Counted from the stretch's first letter, positions 31,717 through 40,082 are shown. The stretch: DNA of 48,797 nucleotides from Clostridia bacterium (GCA_900763875.1 CAAFLX010000025.1:1-48797), one strand, 5' to 3'. A program made the numbers and translations. Notes: generated by a model from the letters alone, not told the origin.

Positions 31717-34155
31717 ATGACAATATTCAAACTCGCTCTAAAAAATATCACGTCCAAACCCTTGCGGTTTGTTGCCACGACTCTTGCAGTCGCGGTGGTT
31801 GTCGCGATGATTTTTTGTATGATTTCATTCAAGGGAGCGGTTTTCGATTTTATCTATGCCACCGAAACAGCCTCGGCAGGCATAAGCGACATCACCATTG
31901 CCACCGACAGCACCTCTGACAGAATAATGAAAGACGAGCCGCTCAAAGACGATGACGACATAAAAGAAATCATACAAGAAATCGTGCCTTCGCTCAAACT
32001 TTTCGCCACCTACGGCGAGGAGTACGTGGGCGTGCGCGGTTTCAAAAAAGGGCAACTCGAATCGCTTTCGTCAATCGAGATTTTGGACGGCGACGTGTCA
32101 AAAATGAAGAGCGGCGAGAGGTCTGACGACATCGTGATTTCGCAAAACGCGGCAAAGCATTTCGGCTTGTCGGTGGGCGATAGAATGGAGCTTGCTCTCG
32201 GCTCGAAAAAGGTTGTTTGCTATGTCGGCGCAATCGCAAAACAGAGCGGATATTTTCTTGACGACGCGCCGTATTTGATGCTTGGACTCACCGAAAACTT
32301 TTCAAAACTCATTCTTTCAAGCGAAAACTTGTGCAACGAGATACATCTTGTGTTGCAAGACAAGTCAAAAGTTGCAGAAACGATAGACAAAATTTCTGCC
32401 ATGCCTGCCTACAAAGATATGACCGTCACTCCGTCAAAAGACGCAAAGTACATAGAGGAGCAAGCGCAAAGTTTGACCGCTCCGATTGTGATTGCAGGCG
32501 GCGCGGTGCTTGCGCTCGGCGTTGCAATAATTGTGTTGCTCTTTATCATGACAGAGGGTGAAAAAGTCAATCTCATTTCTAGGTTGAAAGTTGTGGGCGC
32601 AACAAAAAAGCAAATATTCGCGCTCTTTCTCACCGAAAGCGCGCTCCAAGCGTGCATAGGAACGCTCGTAGGCTCTGCGCTTGCTGTTGGGACGTTCATA
32701 GGACTTTTGAAACTCACGCTGTCGTCGAGCGTTGCGTTCGGCATATCCGTCGGCTATTTGTTTCTTGCCGGGGCGATAGGGCTTGTTTGCTCGATTTTGA
32801 GTTCGCTCGTGCCGATTTTGCGCTCGTTTGGCGGCACAATAAGAGAAAATCAACTCGACGTCGGCAAGCCCTCCAAACTGTCGGCGGTGCTTGTCGGGGT
32901 GTTTGCGCTATGCACGATTGTGAGCGTGACGATAGAGTTTTGCGTGCCCTCACAAAGGGCGGTTGCCTCGCTGTTCGGGCTTGCGTTTGCCCTTGCAACT
33001 CTTGCAACCGTATGCTCGAAAGTGCTGAAAATCGGCGGCAAAATTGCGGCGAAATCGTCAAATCCAAGCGTACAAATAGGTGCGAAAAGCATTGTGCGCG
33101 ACAAGCGTTTTGCTCGCTCGGTGACTATGCTCACGGTGGGTATGACCATTGCGATGATGCTGTTTATGACCTACTCGCTCACCACAAATATCTTCACGTC
33201 CTACGTTGACGAATTCAAAAATATGGCGTTTGTCACCAATGTGCCTGCCGACGTTGACGTGAACAAATTTCAGCAAGTAGATGGTGTGAAAACCGTCACC
33301 AAAATGGTGTGGGGCAACGCCGACCTAACCGTTGACGGCAAGCCTAAAACTATGAACGTGCTTGGCTCGAAAGATATTTTGGATATGGTGGATTTTGAGT
33401 ATATAACGCCAAAAGAAGTGGTTTATCAGCGCATTTTGGAAGATAAAACCTCGGTTTTTGTCGATTATGCGCTGTATGAATTGTACGGAATCAAAGAGGG
33501 CGACACCCTTGAATTGACGCTTGACAAGGTGACGAAAACCGTCACGGTGGGAGGCGTGCTCAAACACACGCTGTTTGGCGGCAACTATATTGTCGTATCG
33601 TCGGACACGCTTGAAAACCTGTTCGACAAAAAGGCGGACACCGTGCTTGCCATAGTTGACGGCGATATGGACAAAACCGTCGGCGCACTGCGTGAAAAGT
33701 TTGCGGGCAACAACTATTTCGTCGTCAAAACCCTTGACGCATTCAAGTGGGAGATGGAAAGTATGCAATCGGTGTTCGACCTCATCGGCACGCTTGCGGC
33801 GGTGGTGACGATATTCATATTTGCCGTGACGGTTGCCTCGACTCTCATTGGCCGCGCAACGTCGCAAAAGGGCAGAACCGCTTTGCTCAACGCAGGTATG
33901 TCCAAAAATGCGTTGCTCGGCGCGGAAACGTTCGAGCATGCGCTTGTTGCGCTCGTTGCGTATGCGTTGTCCTTTGCGTTCTCGGTGCTGATAACGTCCT
34001 GCCTCGTGCATGCATTGAGGCTGTTCGGGCTGTACTTCGAGTTTATTTACGAAGCGTGGGTGGTTGCGCTCGTCGGTGGCGCGATGAGCCTCGGCTATAC
34101 GCTCACACCCCTTGCGCTTTGTTTCAAAAAAGGTTATAATATCAAAAAGGTATAA
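31717..34155 (+). CDS. FtsX-like ABC transporter permease
   Basis: An 812-residue membrane protein with the duplicated FtsX architecture. An N-terminal helix (about 17-40) precedes a large extracellular domain (about 45-250), a three-helix FtsX block with the coupling segment RLKVVGATKKQIFALFLTESALQ (about 290-370), further helices, a second extracellular domain (about 490-680) and a C-terminal three-helix block (about 685-805). It should form the membrane part of the transporter with the ATPase encoded upstream. No ribosome binding site is visible before the ATG. The lipoprotein gene starts 3 bp downstream. Substrate unknown. Confidence 0.9.
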   Translation: MTIFKLALKNITSKPLRFVATTLAVAVVVAMIFCMISFKGAVFDFIYATETASAGISDITIATDSTSDRIMKDEPLKDDDDIKEIIQEIVPSLKLFATYGEEYVGVRGFKKGQLESLSSIEILDGDVSKMKSGERSDDIVISQNAAKHFGLSVGDRMELALGSKKVVCYVGAIAKQSGYFLDDAPYLMLGLTENFSKLILSSENLCNEIHLVLQDKSKVAETIDKISAMPAYKDMTVTPSKDAKYIEEQAQSLTAPIVIAGGAVLALGVAIIVLLFIMTEGEKVNLISRLKVVGATKKQIFALFLTESALQACIGTLVGSALAVGTFIGLLKLTLSSSVAFGISVGYLFLAGAIGLVCSILSSLVPILRSFGGTIRENQLDVGKPSKLSAVLVGVFALCTIVSVTIEFCVPSQRAVASLFGLAFALATLATVCSKVLKIGGKIAAKSSNPSVQIGAKSIVRDKRFARSVTMLTVGMTIAMMLFMTYSLTTNIFTSYVDEFKNMAFVTNVPADVDVNKFQQVDGVKTVTKMVWGNADLTVDGKPKTMNVLGSKDILDMVDFEYITPKEVVYQRILEDKTSVFVDYALYELYGIKEGDTLELTLDKVTKTVTVGGVLKHTLFGGNYIVVSSDTLENLFDKKADTVLAIVDGDMDKTVGALREKFAGNNYFVVKTLDAFKWEMESMQSVFDLIGTLAAVVTIFIFAVTVASTLIGRATSQKGRTALLNAGMSKNALLGAETFEHALVALVAYALSFAFSVLITSCLVHALRLFGLYFEFIYEAWVVALVGGAMSLGYTLTPLALCFKKGYNIKKV

Positions 34156-34158
34156 GTT

Positions 34159-35952
34159 ATGAAAAAGTCGAAAAACATCCTTATTTTGCTGCTGATTCTC
34201 GTGCTGACATTGAGCGTGAGCCTTGTTGCGTGCAACAAAAGGGGACAAAACGACGCAAAAAGAATGCGTGCGACTCAGGCAAACAGGGTGGAGCAAATTG
34301 TCCTTTCGGGCATAAACGACAAGTGGAACGCCAATCTTGCCGACGACGCCGTTGCCACGCTCGACAATGCGGGCGATTATATCGTCACCAAGGGTTGGAC
34401 GAGCCTTGTTTGCGACGTCGTGAAAGATTCTAGCATGCAAACTGCAAAAATAAAGACTCTTGCCGACACTTTGGAGAGCGATGACGGCAAAAAGTTGCTC
34501 AAAGAGTTTTCGCAAAATGCGGAATTGCTTGTGCCTATGCTCAAAAAAATCGGGCTTACCGCGAGCGACGTTTCCTCACTTGCGTACGATTTGATATCCA
34601 AGCTCATCAGCGACGGCAGAAGCACCGTTTCGGGCATCGTATCTCGCCTTGACAACGTAAAAGAGATTATGCGCACGGGCGGCGCAAGTGCGCAGGCAAT
34701 CGAAAACGTCAACACCAACCGTGCGATTCTCAACCTTGCCGAGCAATCGCTCAACGCAACCGACGAGCAAAAACAGGGTATGCAAAACGCTCTTTCGGAT
34801 GCAAAAAACGCTATGGGCGAGCTTATTGCTTTTGCATATGACACGTCTGTCAACACCTTGACGGACGAGCTGTATTCCAAACTTTTCGTGCAAGACGGCG
34901 CGCTCTCAAACGTGTCGGCAAGCGAGCTTGCAACCCTTGTCAACGCACTTTTGGGCAACGTCACGAGGCTCAAAAACGCGCTCACGCAAGAGGAAATCAA
35001 AAAGCTCGACACCGCTCTCGACTTGTTTATCGACAACTTCGACAACAAGAGCATATCTTCAACGCTCTATTCGCAAATCATCACCTACGCAAAGTATGCG
35101 TATATGGCGGTTGACGTCATTCCCTCTCTTTGCGAGGTTGCAATCGCAAGCGAAAGCGTGCTCTCAAGTGCCGACTTCATCAACGACTTTTTGAAACAAG
35201 CCAAGCTCGAAAAGGACAAAACCATTGACGACACCACGTCTTCGCTCAACAAAGTCATACTGTCTGCAAGGATAATCGACGGGGTTATGCAAAGCGGCAG
35301 GTTCGACAAAGAAGGCATAAACGCGCTCATAGAAAGAGTGTGCAAGCAGGGCACGGAGGGCTATCAAAAAGCAATGCCCCTCATCGTTCTCGACTTGCTC
35401 CTCAACTTCTCCGATATCATTGCAAAAATCGAAAGCGACAAATTTGTGCCGTCGCACCCCGACATAATCTCACAAGATATGTTCACAACCATGCTCGGCG
35501 CACTGCTTTTCAACTTAAACGTCGAAAAAATGAAACAAGCCTACTATGATTTCGAGCTTAATCCCACCCAAAAGAACCTCACCGCGCTCTACAACATAGC
35601 GGCGTTCACCGGCATCGAGGGCTTGTTGGGAGTGGATTGTCCCTATCCGCGCCCTGCCGAGCCAACCGAAGAAACCATGCCCCACATCAAGCAGTGGTAC
35701 AACTGGCAAATCGGCAAAATCGGTGACGTAAGCGACAAAATCGCCGCTTGTATTCCGAGCGTAAAGGCGGATTTGAAAGCGTTTGTCGGCGACTACTATG
35801 TCGAGGGCTCAAAGAGTGCAGCCGCAATCACAACCATTGCGCAATGGCAGTTGTTTGATAAAGACGTGGACGAAAAGACAATGGAAACCAAATATATGCC
35901 GATTCTGCTCGACAGCAAAATTTTGGGAGCGGCATTGCTCTTTGGTTTTTAA
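34159..35952 (+). CDS. Large lipoprotein of unknown function
   Basis: A 597-residue protein with a type II signal peptide and lipobox (LSVSLVAC, lipidated Cys near residue 26). The mature part appears mostly alpha-helical with long Leu/Ala/Asp/Ser-rich segments; no known domain is recognised. It lies 3 bp after the FtsX-like permease, so it is almost certainly cotranscribed and may be the extracellular partner of that ABC complex. There is no solute-binding fold signature. Confidence 0.85.
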   Translation: MKKSKNILILLLILVLTLSVSLVACNKRGQNDAKRMRATQANRVEQIVLSGINDKWNANLADDAVATLDNAGDYIVTKGWTSLVCDVVKDSSMQTAKIKTLADTLESDDGKKLLKEFSQNAELLVPMLKKIGLTASDVSSLAYDLISKLISDGRSTVSGIVSRLDNVKEIMRTGGASAQAIENVNTNRAILNLAEQSLNATDEQKQGMQNALSDAKNAMGELIAFAYDTSVNTLTDELYSKLFVQDGALSNVSASELATLVNALLGNVTRLKNALTQEEIKKLDTALDLFIDNFDNKSISSTLYSQIITYAKYAYMAVDVIPSLCEVAIASESVLSSADFINDFLKQAKLEKDKTIDDTTSSLNKVILSARIIDGVMQSGRFDKEGINALIERVCKQGTEGYQKAMPLIVLDLLLNFSDIIAKIESDKFVPSHPDIISQDMFTTMLGALLFNLNVEKMKQAYYDFELNPTQKNLTALYNIAAFTGIEGLLGVDCPYPRPAEPTEETMPHIKQWYNWQIGKIGDVSDKIAACIPSVKADLKAFVGDYYVEGSKSAAAITTIAQWQLFDKDVDEKTMETKYMPILLDSKILGAALLFGF

Positions 35953-35955
35953 CGC

Positions 35956-35984
35956 TTGACAAGGCAACCAAAATATAGTAAAAT
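35956..35984 (+). promoter_or_regulatory. Strong promoter of the TM1266-family leader transcript
   Basis: Consensus TTGACA (35956-35961), a 17-bp spacer and TAAAAT (35979-35984), starting 4 bp after the lipoprotein stop. Transcription should begin near 35991, giving about 175 nt of leader before the next gene. Confidence 0.8.
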
Positions 35985-35990
35985 CAACGT

Positions 35991-36149
35991 ATAGATAAAA
36001 AAATATCGAATCAAAAACGATGTGCGTCGGCAAAACGGAGTGTAGGGTGCGCCCGAAACGATGGCAACAAGCCGACAGTGGAACGGAGTGTAAGATGACG
36101 AGCAAAATCGCAGCATTTTGCGCTACCGTTTGCGGTGGCGCATTTTTTA
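35991..36149 (+). ncRNA. Structured leader RNA of unknown class, candidate riboswitch or attenuator
   Basis: The leader holds two exact copies of AACGGAGTGTA (36034-36044 and 36082-36092). The first lies inside a domain closed by GTCGGC (36026-36031) and GCCGAC (36071-36076), with an inner GGG-TGCG-CCC hairpin. It ends with an intrinsic terminator just before the ribosome binding site of the TM1266-family gene. A stem of GCAAAAT (36102-36108) with ATTTTGC (36115-36121) overlaps the terminator's first three bases and could compete with it. I do not recognise a described riboswitch. An overlapping 47-codon frame (36020-36163) exists but has no ribosome binding site. Confidence 0.55.
36119..36149 (+). 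terminator. Leader terminator upstream of the TM1266-family gene
   Basis: TGCGCTACCG (36119-36128) pairs fully with CGGTGGCGCA (36133-36142), one G-U included, around TTTG, followed by TTTTTTATT. It lies between promoter and start codon, so it must be conditional or leaky for the gene to be expressed; alternatively it ends a small RNA. Confidence 0.85.
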
Positions 36150-36165
36150 TTGAAAGGAGTTAATT

Positions 36166-36411
36166 ATGAAAAGAATCGGAGTTGTTGGCATCGTGCTTAG
36201 AGGCGACAAGGCTGTCGCGGTTGAAATGCAGAAAGTTTTGAGCGATTTTGCAGATATTATCATCGGGCGTATGGGCGTGCCCAGAGAGGAAGCAAACGCA
36301 ATCGCACTTATCGTTGAGGGTACGCAAGAGCGTATATCCGCGCTTACGGGCAAACTCGGACGATTTGAGAGCCTGCATATTAAGTCTGCAATAACTTCGT
36401 TTGAAGTTTAA
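36166..36411 (+). CDS. TM1266-family regulator (NikR C-terminal-like)
   Basis: An 81-residue protein resembling the TM1266 family, annotated as putative regulators of the iron-only hydrogenase system and built on the ferredoxin-like ACT/NikR C-terminal fold. Typical features are the start KRIGVVGIVL, RMGVP in the middle and IALIVEGTQERISALTGKLGR. It lacks a DNA-binding domain. AAGGAG lies 7 bp before the ATG. No hydrogenase gene is in the window. It is the only gene behind the structured leader and is followed by repeats. Confidence 0.85.
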   Translation: MKRIGVVGIVLRGDKAVAVEMQKVLSDFADIIIGRMGVPREEANAIALIVEGTQERISALTGKLGRFESLHIKSAITSFEV

Positions 36412-36740
36412 CACCTTTTCGAAGACGGAACACGAGCCGCAAGGCGGCGAGCATTGCTCAAACGGCGCCAAGGTTATGGCAACCGCCTCAAATGTCATTC
36501 CGAGGAGCAAAGCGACGTGGGAATCCCCTAAATAGAAACGCAAACACAGTGGCGGTTGCCACTCACCGCACTTGTTCTCGCAATCGCTAACCGCGCAACC
36601 ACTCTTCACTCTCAAAATGAGATGGGCAAAGACTCAAGCCGCAACTCCGTGCGAGTGCTTGCTTGGTGTTTAGCGTGCATAGCACGCAAGCGGATAAACG
36701 AAAACTTATTCGGAATCTGCCTATTCAGAGTGCGCCTTAC
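36412..36740 (+). repeat. Composite of dispersed repeat modules
   Basis: In order: GAGCCGCAAGGCGGCGAG (family 1 core motif), ATTGCTCAAACGGCGC (also at about 47385), a TCATTCCGAG...GTGGGAATCC module (36493-36530), then repeat module 2 (about 36540-36700, inverse of 9956-10140) ending in a GCGGATAAACGAAAAC family 1 start at 36690. The modules are joined end to end with little unique sequence, and no coding sequence is supported. Confidence 0.75.
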
Positions 36741-36745
36741 GGCTA

Positions 36746-36780
36746 GATTCCCACGGTCACTTCGTTCCCTCGGAATGACA
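36746..36780 (-). repeat. Inverted TCATTCCGAG...GGGAATC module
   Basis: On the minus strand it reads TGTCATTCCGAGGGAACG then GTGGGAATC, the inverse of the module at 36493-36530; a third copy lies at 47419-47450. Short repeats of this general form are common between genes in many bacteria. Confidence 0.65.
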
Positions 36781-36820
36781 CGGGTGGGACACCCACACCC
36801 GATTGTCATTTCAAGCGCAA

Positions 36821-37019
36821 GCGGATAAACGAAAACTTATTCAGAGCGCACTTATTAACGGTATGTGCTTATTTAGGGTGCGAGCCGCAAGGCGGCGAGA
36901 AATTGGAGTGCCGAACTTGACGAACCGTACAAGCGACTGCGCCGTCCGTTGGCCACTGCCTGGCGCACAAAGCGCAGTGGCATAAATAGAGAAATGTCAC
37001 TATCTATGTGAGTGCCGAC
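36821..37019 (+). repeat. Dispersed repeat family 1, copy D (diverged, 3' part replaced)
   Basis: Begins GCGGATAAACGAAAAC and keeps GAGCCGCAAGGCGGCGAGA, AAGCGACTGCGCCGT and CTGGCGCACAAAGCGCAGTG, then diverges after CTATCTATGTGAGTGCCGA. The sequence from there to 37140 includes TTTGAGCAATAG (inverse of the ATTGCTCAAA module) and GGGTACACGCTC, a relic of the family's right end. No gene is seen. Confidence 0.8.
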
Positions 37020-37174
37020 TTCCCCTCTTGCGAACGATGTGTAATTTTGCAGAGAAATGGCGTTAGTTTGAGCAATAGGGGAAAGCCCGAAGGGAAGGGG
37101 TGACGTTCTATTTAGGGTACACGCTCATAAAGCATATGTAAAGATGGAAAAAAAATTTTTTGAGGTATAAAACT

Positions 37175-38185
37175 ATGAAAAAAACAAACAGATTTGCCGC
37201 AATTTTTGCGGTTTTGGCACTTGTTTTGATTGTGTGCGTATCGCTTGTTGCGTGCAACCAAAAGCCAAGCGACAAGGATACTACGAGCGCAACGTTTTCC
37301 GCACCAGAGGGCACGCCTGCGCTTGCTATGCTAACTCTTGCAACCGAGAATAAAAAAATCGGCAATGTATCTCTAACTTACAAAGCGGTCAAGCCTGCAA
37401 ATATCGCCTCCGAGATGTCCGCAAAGACGAGCGATATCGTCATTATGCCCGTCAATGGCGGAGCAAACCTCATTAGACAAGGCGCGGAATACAAACTTGT
37501 CGGCATTGCGGTGGACGGCAGCTTGTATATGGTGGGCAAAACCGAGAAGGGCGGCAAGATAAGCATTGACGACATCAAGGGCAAAAGAGTTGCGTGCATA
37601 GGTCAAACGGGCGTTCCGGGGCTTGTGTTCAGATATGTTTTGAAGGCAAACGGCATAGAAATCGTTGACGAAAACACAAAGGCAAACGCAAATCAAGTGA
37701 GTGTGAGATACGCCCCCGACGGCACGGCTGCCGCGCAACTTTTGCAGGGCGGACAAGTTGATTTCATGGTGGTGGGCGAGCCTGCCGCAACTGCTCAAAC
37801 AAAGAAGCTCTCTCTCAATGCAGAGATGAATTTGCAAGAAGAATATGCAAAAGTGAGCGGCGCAAGCAACTATCCGCAAGCGGGGTTGTTCGTATCCAAA
37901 AAACTTGCCTCCGACAAGACGTTCATGGACGGACTTTTCGCCGCTCTTGCCGCCAACAAAAAGTGGGTGAGCGAACATAAAGCCGACGTGACGAACTTTG
38001 CAAAACAAAACTTGTATGAAAGCGCAAATTTCCCCGCAATCGCAATCGATAGATGCGCCGTCAATGCAACTCGACTTGACGATACGCAAAAAGCGCAGGT
38101 GATTACGTTCCTTGAAAAAGTTATGCCCAAGGACGCAAAAGGAAACGATATCGATTGGAAAAGCGCGCAATCTTTGATATTCTAA
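37175..38185 (+). CDS. ABC transporter substrate-binding lipoprotein (NrtA/SsuA/ThiY-like)
   Basis: A 336-residue periplasmic-binding-type protein with a lipoprotein signal peptide and lipobox (VSLVAC, Cys near residue 27). The mature part has the two-lobe order of the NMT1/SsuA-like group (IVIMPVNGGANLIRQG, DIKGKRVACIGQTGVPGLVFRYVL, LLQGGQVDFMVVGEPAA). The group binds small molecules such as thiamine precursors, sulfonates or nitrate; the ligand cannot be told here. The ATG at 37175 follows GAGG; an upstream TTG at 37160 is rejected. The permease and ATPase genes follow at once. Confidence 0.9.
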   Translation: MKKTNRFAAIFAVLALVLIVCVSLVACNQKPSDKDTTSATFSAPEGTPALAMLTLATENKKIGNVSLTYKAVKPANIASEMSAKTSDIVIMPVNGGANLIRQGAEYKLVGIAVDGSLYMVGKTEKGGKISIDDIKGKRVACIGQTGVPGLVFRYVLKANGIEIVDENTKANANQVSVRYAPDGTAAAQLLQGGQVDFMVVGEPAATAQTKKLSLNAEMNLQEEYAKVSGASNYPQAGLFVSKKLASDKTFMDGLFAALAANKKWVSEHKADVTNFAKQNLYESANFPAIAIDRCAVNATRLDDTQKAQVITFLEKVMPKDAKGNDIDWKSAQSLIF

Positions 38186-38189
38186 TCGT

Positions 38190-38978
38190 ATGAAAGACAA
38201 CAAACAAATCAAAATCGACAAAAAAGGCGCAAAGCGGATTGTCGAAAATATCGTATATCCGCTTGTTGCGCTGGGCGTGGTGCTTGCCGTGTGGGCAATT
38301 TGGGCAAAGGCAAAGGGCAATCCTTTGGTGTTGCCTATGCCCTCGGCGGTGCTTGCGCGCTTTTTTGCTCTTGGCGGCGAAAAAGGTTTTTGGGCGAGCG
38401 TGGGAGCGTCCATTTTGCGCACACTCATTTGCTTTGTAAACGCATTTGCCGTTGCAATGCTGTTTGCGATTTTGGGCGGACTTTTCACCCCTTTGCACAG
38501 GGTGATTTCACCCATAGTGTCGCTGTTGCGCTCTGCGCCGACGGTGGCGGTGATTCTCATTCTCTATGCGTTTATGTCAAGCAACGCCATGGCGATTGCG
38601 GTTGGATTTTTGATTGCGTTTCCCATAATGTATTCGGCGTTTTATTCGGCGATAGTGGGGGTGGACAAGGACTTGTTGGAAATGGCAAAAGTATACAAAA
38701 TGAAACCGCTCAACGTGGCTTTCGGAATATACTTGCCATCCATTGCGCCCTGTCTTTTCGACACGAGCAAATCAACGCTTTCGCTCACACTCAAAGTTGT
38801 TGTGGCGGCGGAGATTTTGGCGAGCGTGTCAAAGAGTATAGGCGGCAAAATTCAGACGGCAAACGCAACTTTCGAGATTGAATATTTGCTTGCTTGGACG
38901 CTTGTTGCAATCGTGTTCGGCTTTGTGCTGGAGGGGGTTGTGGCGATACTCAAAAAGGTGTGGGAGGTGACAAGATAA
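38190..38978 (+). CDS. ABC transporter permease (SsuC/TauC-like)
   Basis: A 262-residue inner-membrane permease of the binding-protein-dependent family, with about six helices. The cytoplasmic coupling (EAA-type) segment is around KDLLEMAKVYKMKPLNVAFGIYLPSIAPCLF. It begins 4 bp after the binding protein and its stop overlaps the ATPase start by one base (TAATG), so the three are one operon. Substrate unknown. Confidence 0.9.
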   Translation: MKDNKQIKIDKKGAKRIVENIVYPLVALGVVLAVWAIWAKAKGNPLVLPMPSAVLARFFALGGEKGFWASVGASILRTLICFVNAFAVAMLFAILGGLFTPLHRVISPIVSLLRSAPTVAVILILYAFMSSNAMAIAVGFLIAFPIMYSAFYSAIVGVDKDLLEMAKVYKMKPLNVAFGIYLPSIAPCLFDTSKSTLSLTLKVVVAAEILASVSKSIGGKIQTANATFEIEYLLAWTLVAIVFGFVLEGVVAILKKVWEVTR

Positions 38979-39685
38979 TGGATATTTCTGTCAAAAATTT
39001 CACATGCGCATATGAGCAAAAAAGCATATTCAAAGACTTTTCAATCACTTTCGAACAAGGCAAAATCAACGTGGTATTGGGGGGTAGCGGCGTTGGCAAA
39101 ACCACGCTGCTCAACGCTTTGGCAGGCATAAAAACCTATGACGGGAGCATTGAGGGGTGTGGTGGCGGCGTAAGCTATATTTTTCAAAAAGACAGGTTAA
39201 TCCCCTCGATTTCGGTGTATAAAAACCTTGATTTGGTGCTTAAAGGCGCAATCAAGGACAAAAACGAGCGTAAAATTGCCATAGAACAAATCGCTTGCGA
39301 GCTTGAAATAACCGATGTGCTTAGAAGCCTTCCGGGTGAGATAAGCGGCGGACAAGCGCAGCGAGTGAGTATGGCAAGGGCGTTTTTGTACCCGTCCGAC
39401 GTTCTGTTGCTCGACGAGCCGTTCAAGGCTCTTGACACCGCGCTAAAATCAAGGCTTATAAAGCTGTTTGTTTCTATGCAGGCAAAGACGCAAAAAACGG
39501 CGATTTTCGTCACGCACGCAATCGACGAGTGTCTGCTTTGCGCCGACAACTATTTCGTCTTTGACGGCTCGCCCGTGGAGGTGGTTTTGCAAGGCGCAAT
39601 CACCGCCGATAAGAGCGCGCGAAAACTCACCGACAAAGTGCTTGACGAGGAGCGGGACAAATTGCTTGCCGTGCTTTGCAACTAG
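38978..39685 (+). CDS. ABC transporter ATP-binding protein (SsuB/TauB-like)
   Basis: A 235-residue ATPase with Walker A GGSGVGKTT, Q-loop FQKDRLIPSISVYKNL, signature ISGGQAQRVSMARAF, Walker B VLLLDEPFKALD and the switch histidine in VTHAIDE. It energises uptake by the binding protein and permease encoded just upstream. The ATG at 38978 is chosen because upstream in-frame sequence lies inside the permease gene. No clear terminator follows; the gap to rpmE contains the rpmE promoter. Confidence 0.93.
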   Translation: MDISVKNFTCAYEQKSIFKDFSITFEQGKINVVLGGSGVGKTTLLNALAGIKTYDGSIEGCGGGVSYIFQKDRLIPSISVYKNLDLVLKGAIKDKNERKIAIEQIACELEITDVLRSLPGEISGGQAQRVSMARAFLYPSDVLLLDEPFKALDTALKSRLIKLFVSMQAKTQKTAIFVTHAIDECLLCADNYFVFDGSPVEVVLQGAITADKSARKLTDKVLDEERDKLLAVLCN

Positions 39686-39762
39686 GCAAAACCCTTGCAG
39701 GGCAAGTCGGGGCGGAGCGTTTTAAGCAAAACGAATTTCTCAAAACACACCGTCATAATTGC

Positions 39763-39791
39763 TTGACTTTTGAAAAAACAATTTATATAAT
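39763..39791 (+). promoter_or_regulatory. Promoter of rpmE
   Basis: TTGACT (39763-39768), a 17-bp spacer and a consensus TATAAT (39786-39791). Transcription should start near 39798, leaving a leader of about 68 nt. Confidence 0.8.
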
Positions 39792-39797
39792 AAAGAA

Positions 39798-39865
39798 ACT
39801 TTATATCATATTCGCGTAACGAACTGGCGCGTGTGGGTATAGAAAAACGAGTCAGGAGAATCAAA
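39798..39865 (+). promoter_or_regulatory. rpmE leader, candidate ribosomal protein autoregulation site
   Basis: The short leader contains CGCG (39813-39816) and CGCG (39828-39831) able to close a TAACGAACTGG loop, followed by TGTGGGTATAG and an AGGAG ribosome binding site. Leaders bound by L31 are known upstream of rpmE in several phyla; whether this one matches needs a covariance model. Confidence 0.4.
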
Positions 39866-40072
39866 ATGAAAGAAGGAATCCATCCCGAATACCATGACGT
39901 AACTGTCGTGTGTGCGTGCGGAAACACATTCCAGACGGGTACAACCAAAAACGTCAACGAACTTCGTGTTGAAATTTGCTCAAAGTGCCATCCCTACTTC
40001 ACGGGCAAACAAAAACTTGTTGACACCGGTGGACGCGTCGACAAATTCAAGAAGAGATACAATCTCGACTAA
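39866..40072 (+). CDS. rpmE: 50S ribosomal protein L31 (zinc-binding form)
   Basis: A 68-residue L31 of the cysteine-containing (C+) type: CACG near the N-terminus and CSKCHP in the middle supply a Zn2+ site. Zinc-lacking paralogues replace this form under zinc starvation in some bacteria; none is seen here. AGGAG precedes the ATG at 39866, which decides against an upstream start at 39833. It precedes the DUF1385-prmC and prfA genes, a common Clostridia order, but is separated from them by a terminator and repeats. Confidence 0.97.
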   Translation: MKEGIHPEYHDVTVVCACGNTFQTGTTKNVNELRVEICSKCHPYFTGKQKLVDTGGRVDKFKKRYNLD

Positions 40073-40082
40073 CGCAAATGGG

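Noticed and set aside
33325..34515. 396-codon open frame on the minus strand
   Set aside because: Antisense to the FtsX-like permease and lipoprotein genes, low-complexity composition and no start signals.
36412..37140. Insertion sequence or prophage remnant
   Set aside because: No transposase, integrase or phage-like frame is present; the region is made only of short repeat modules.
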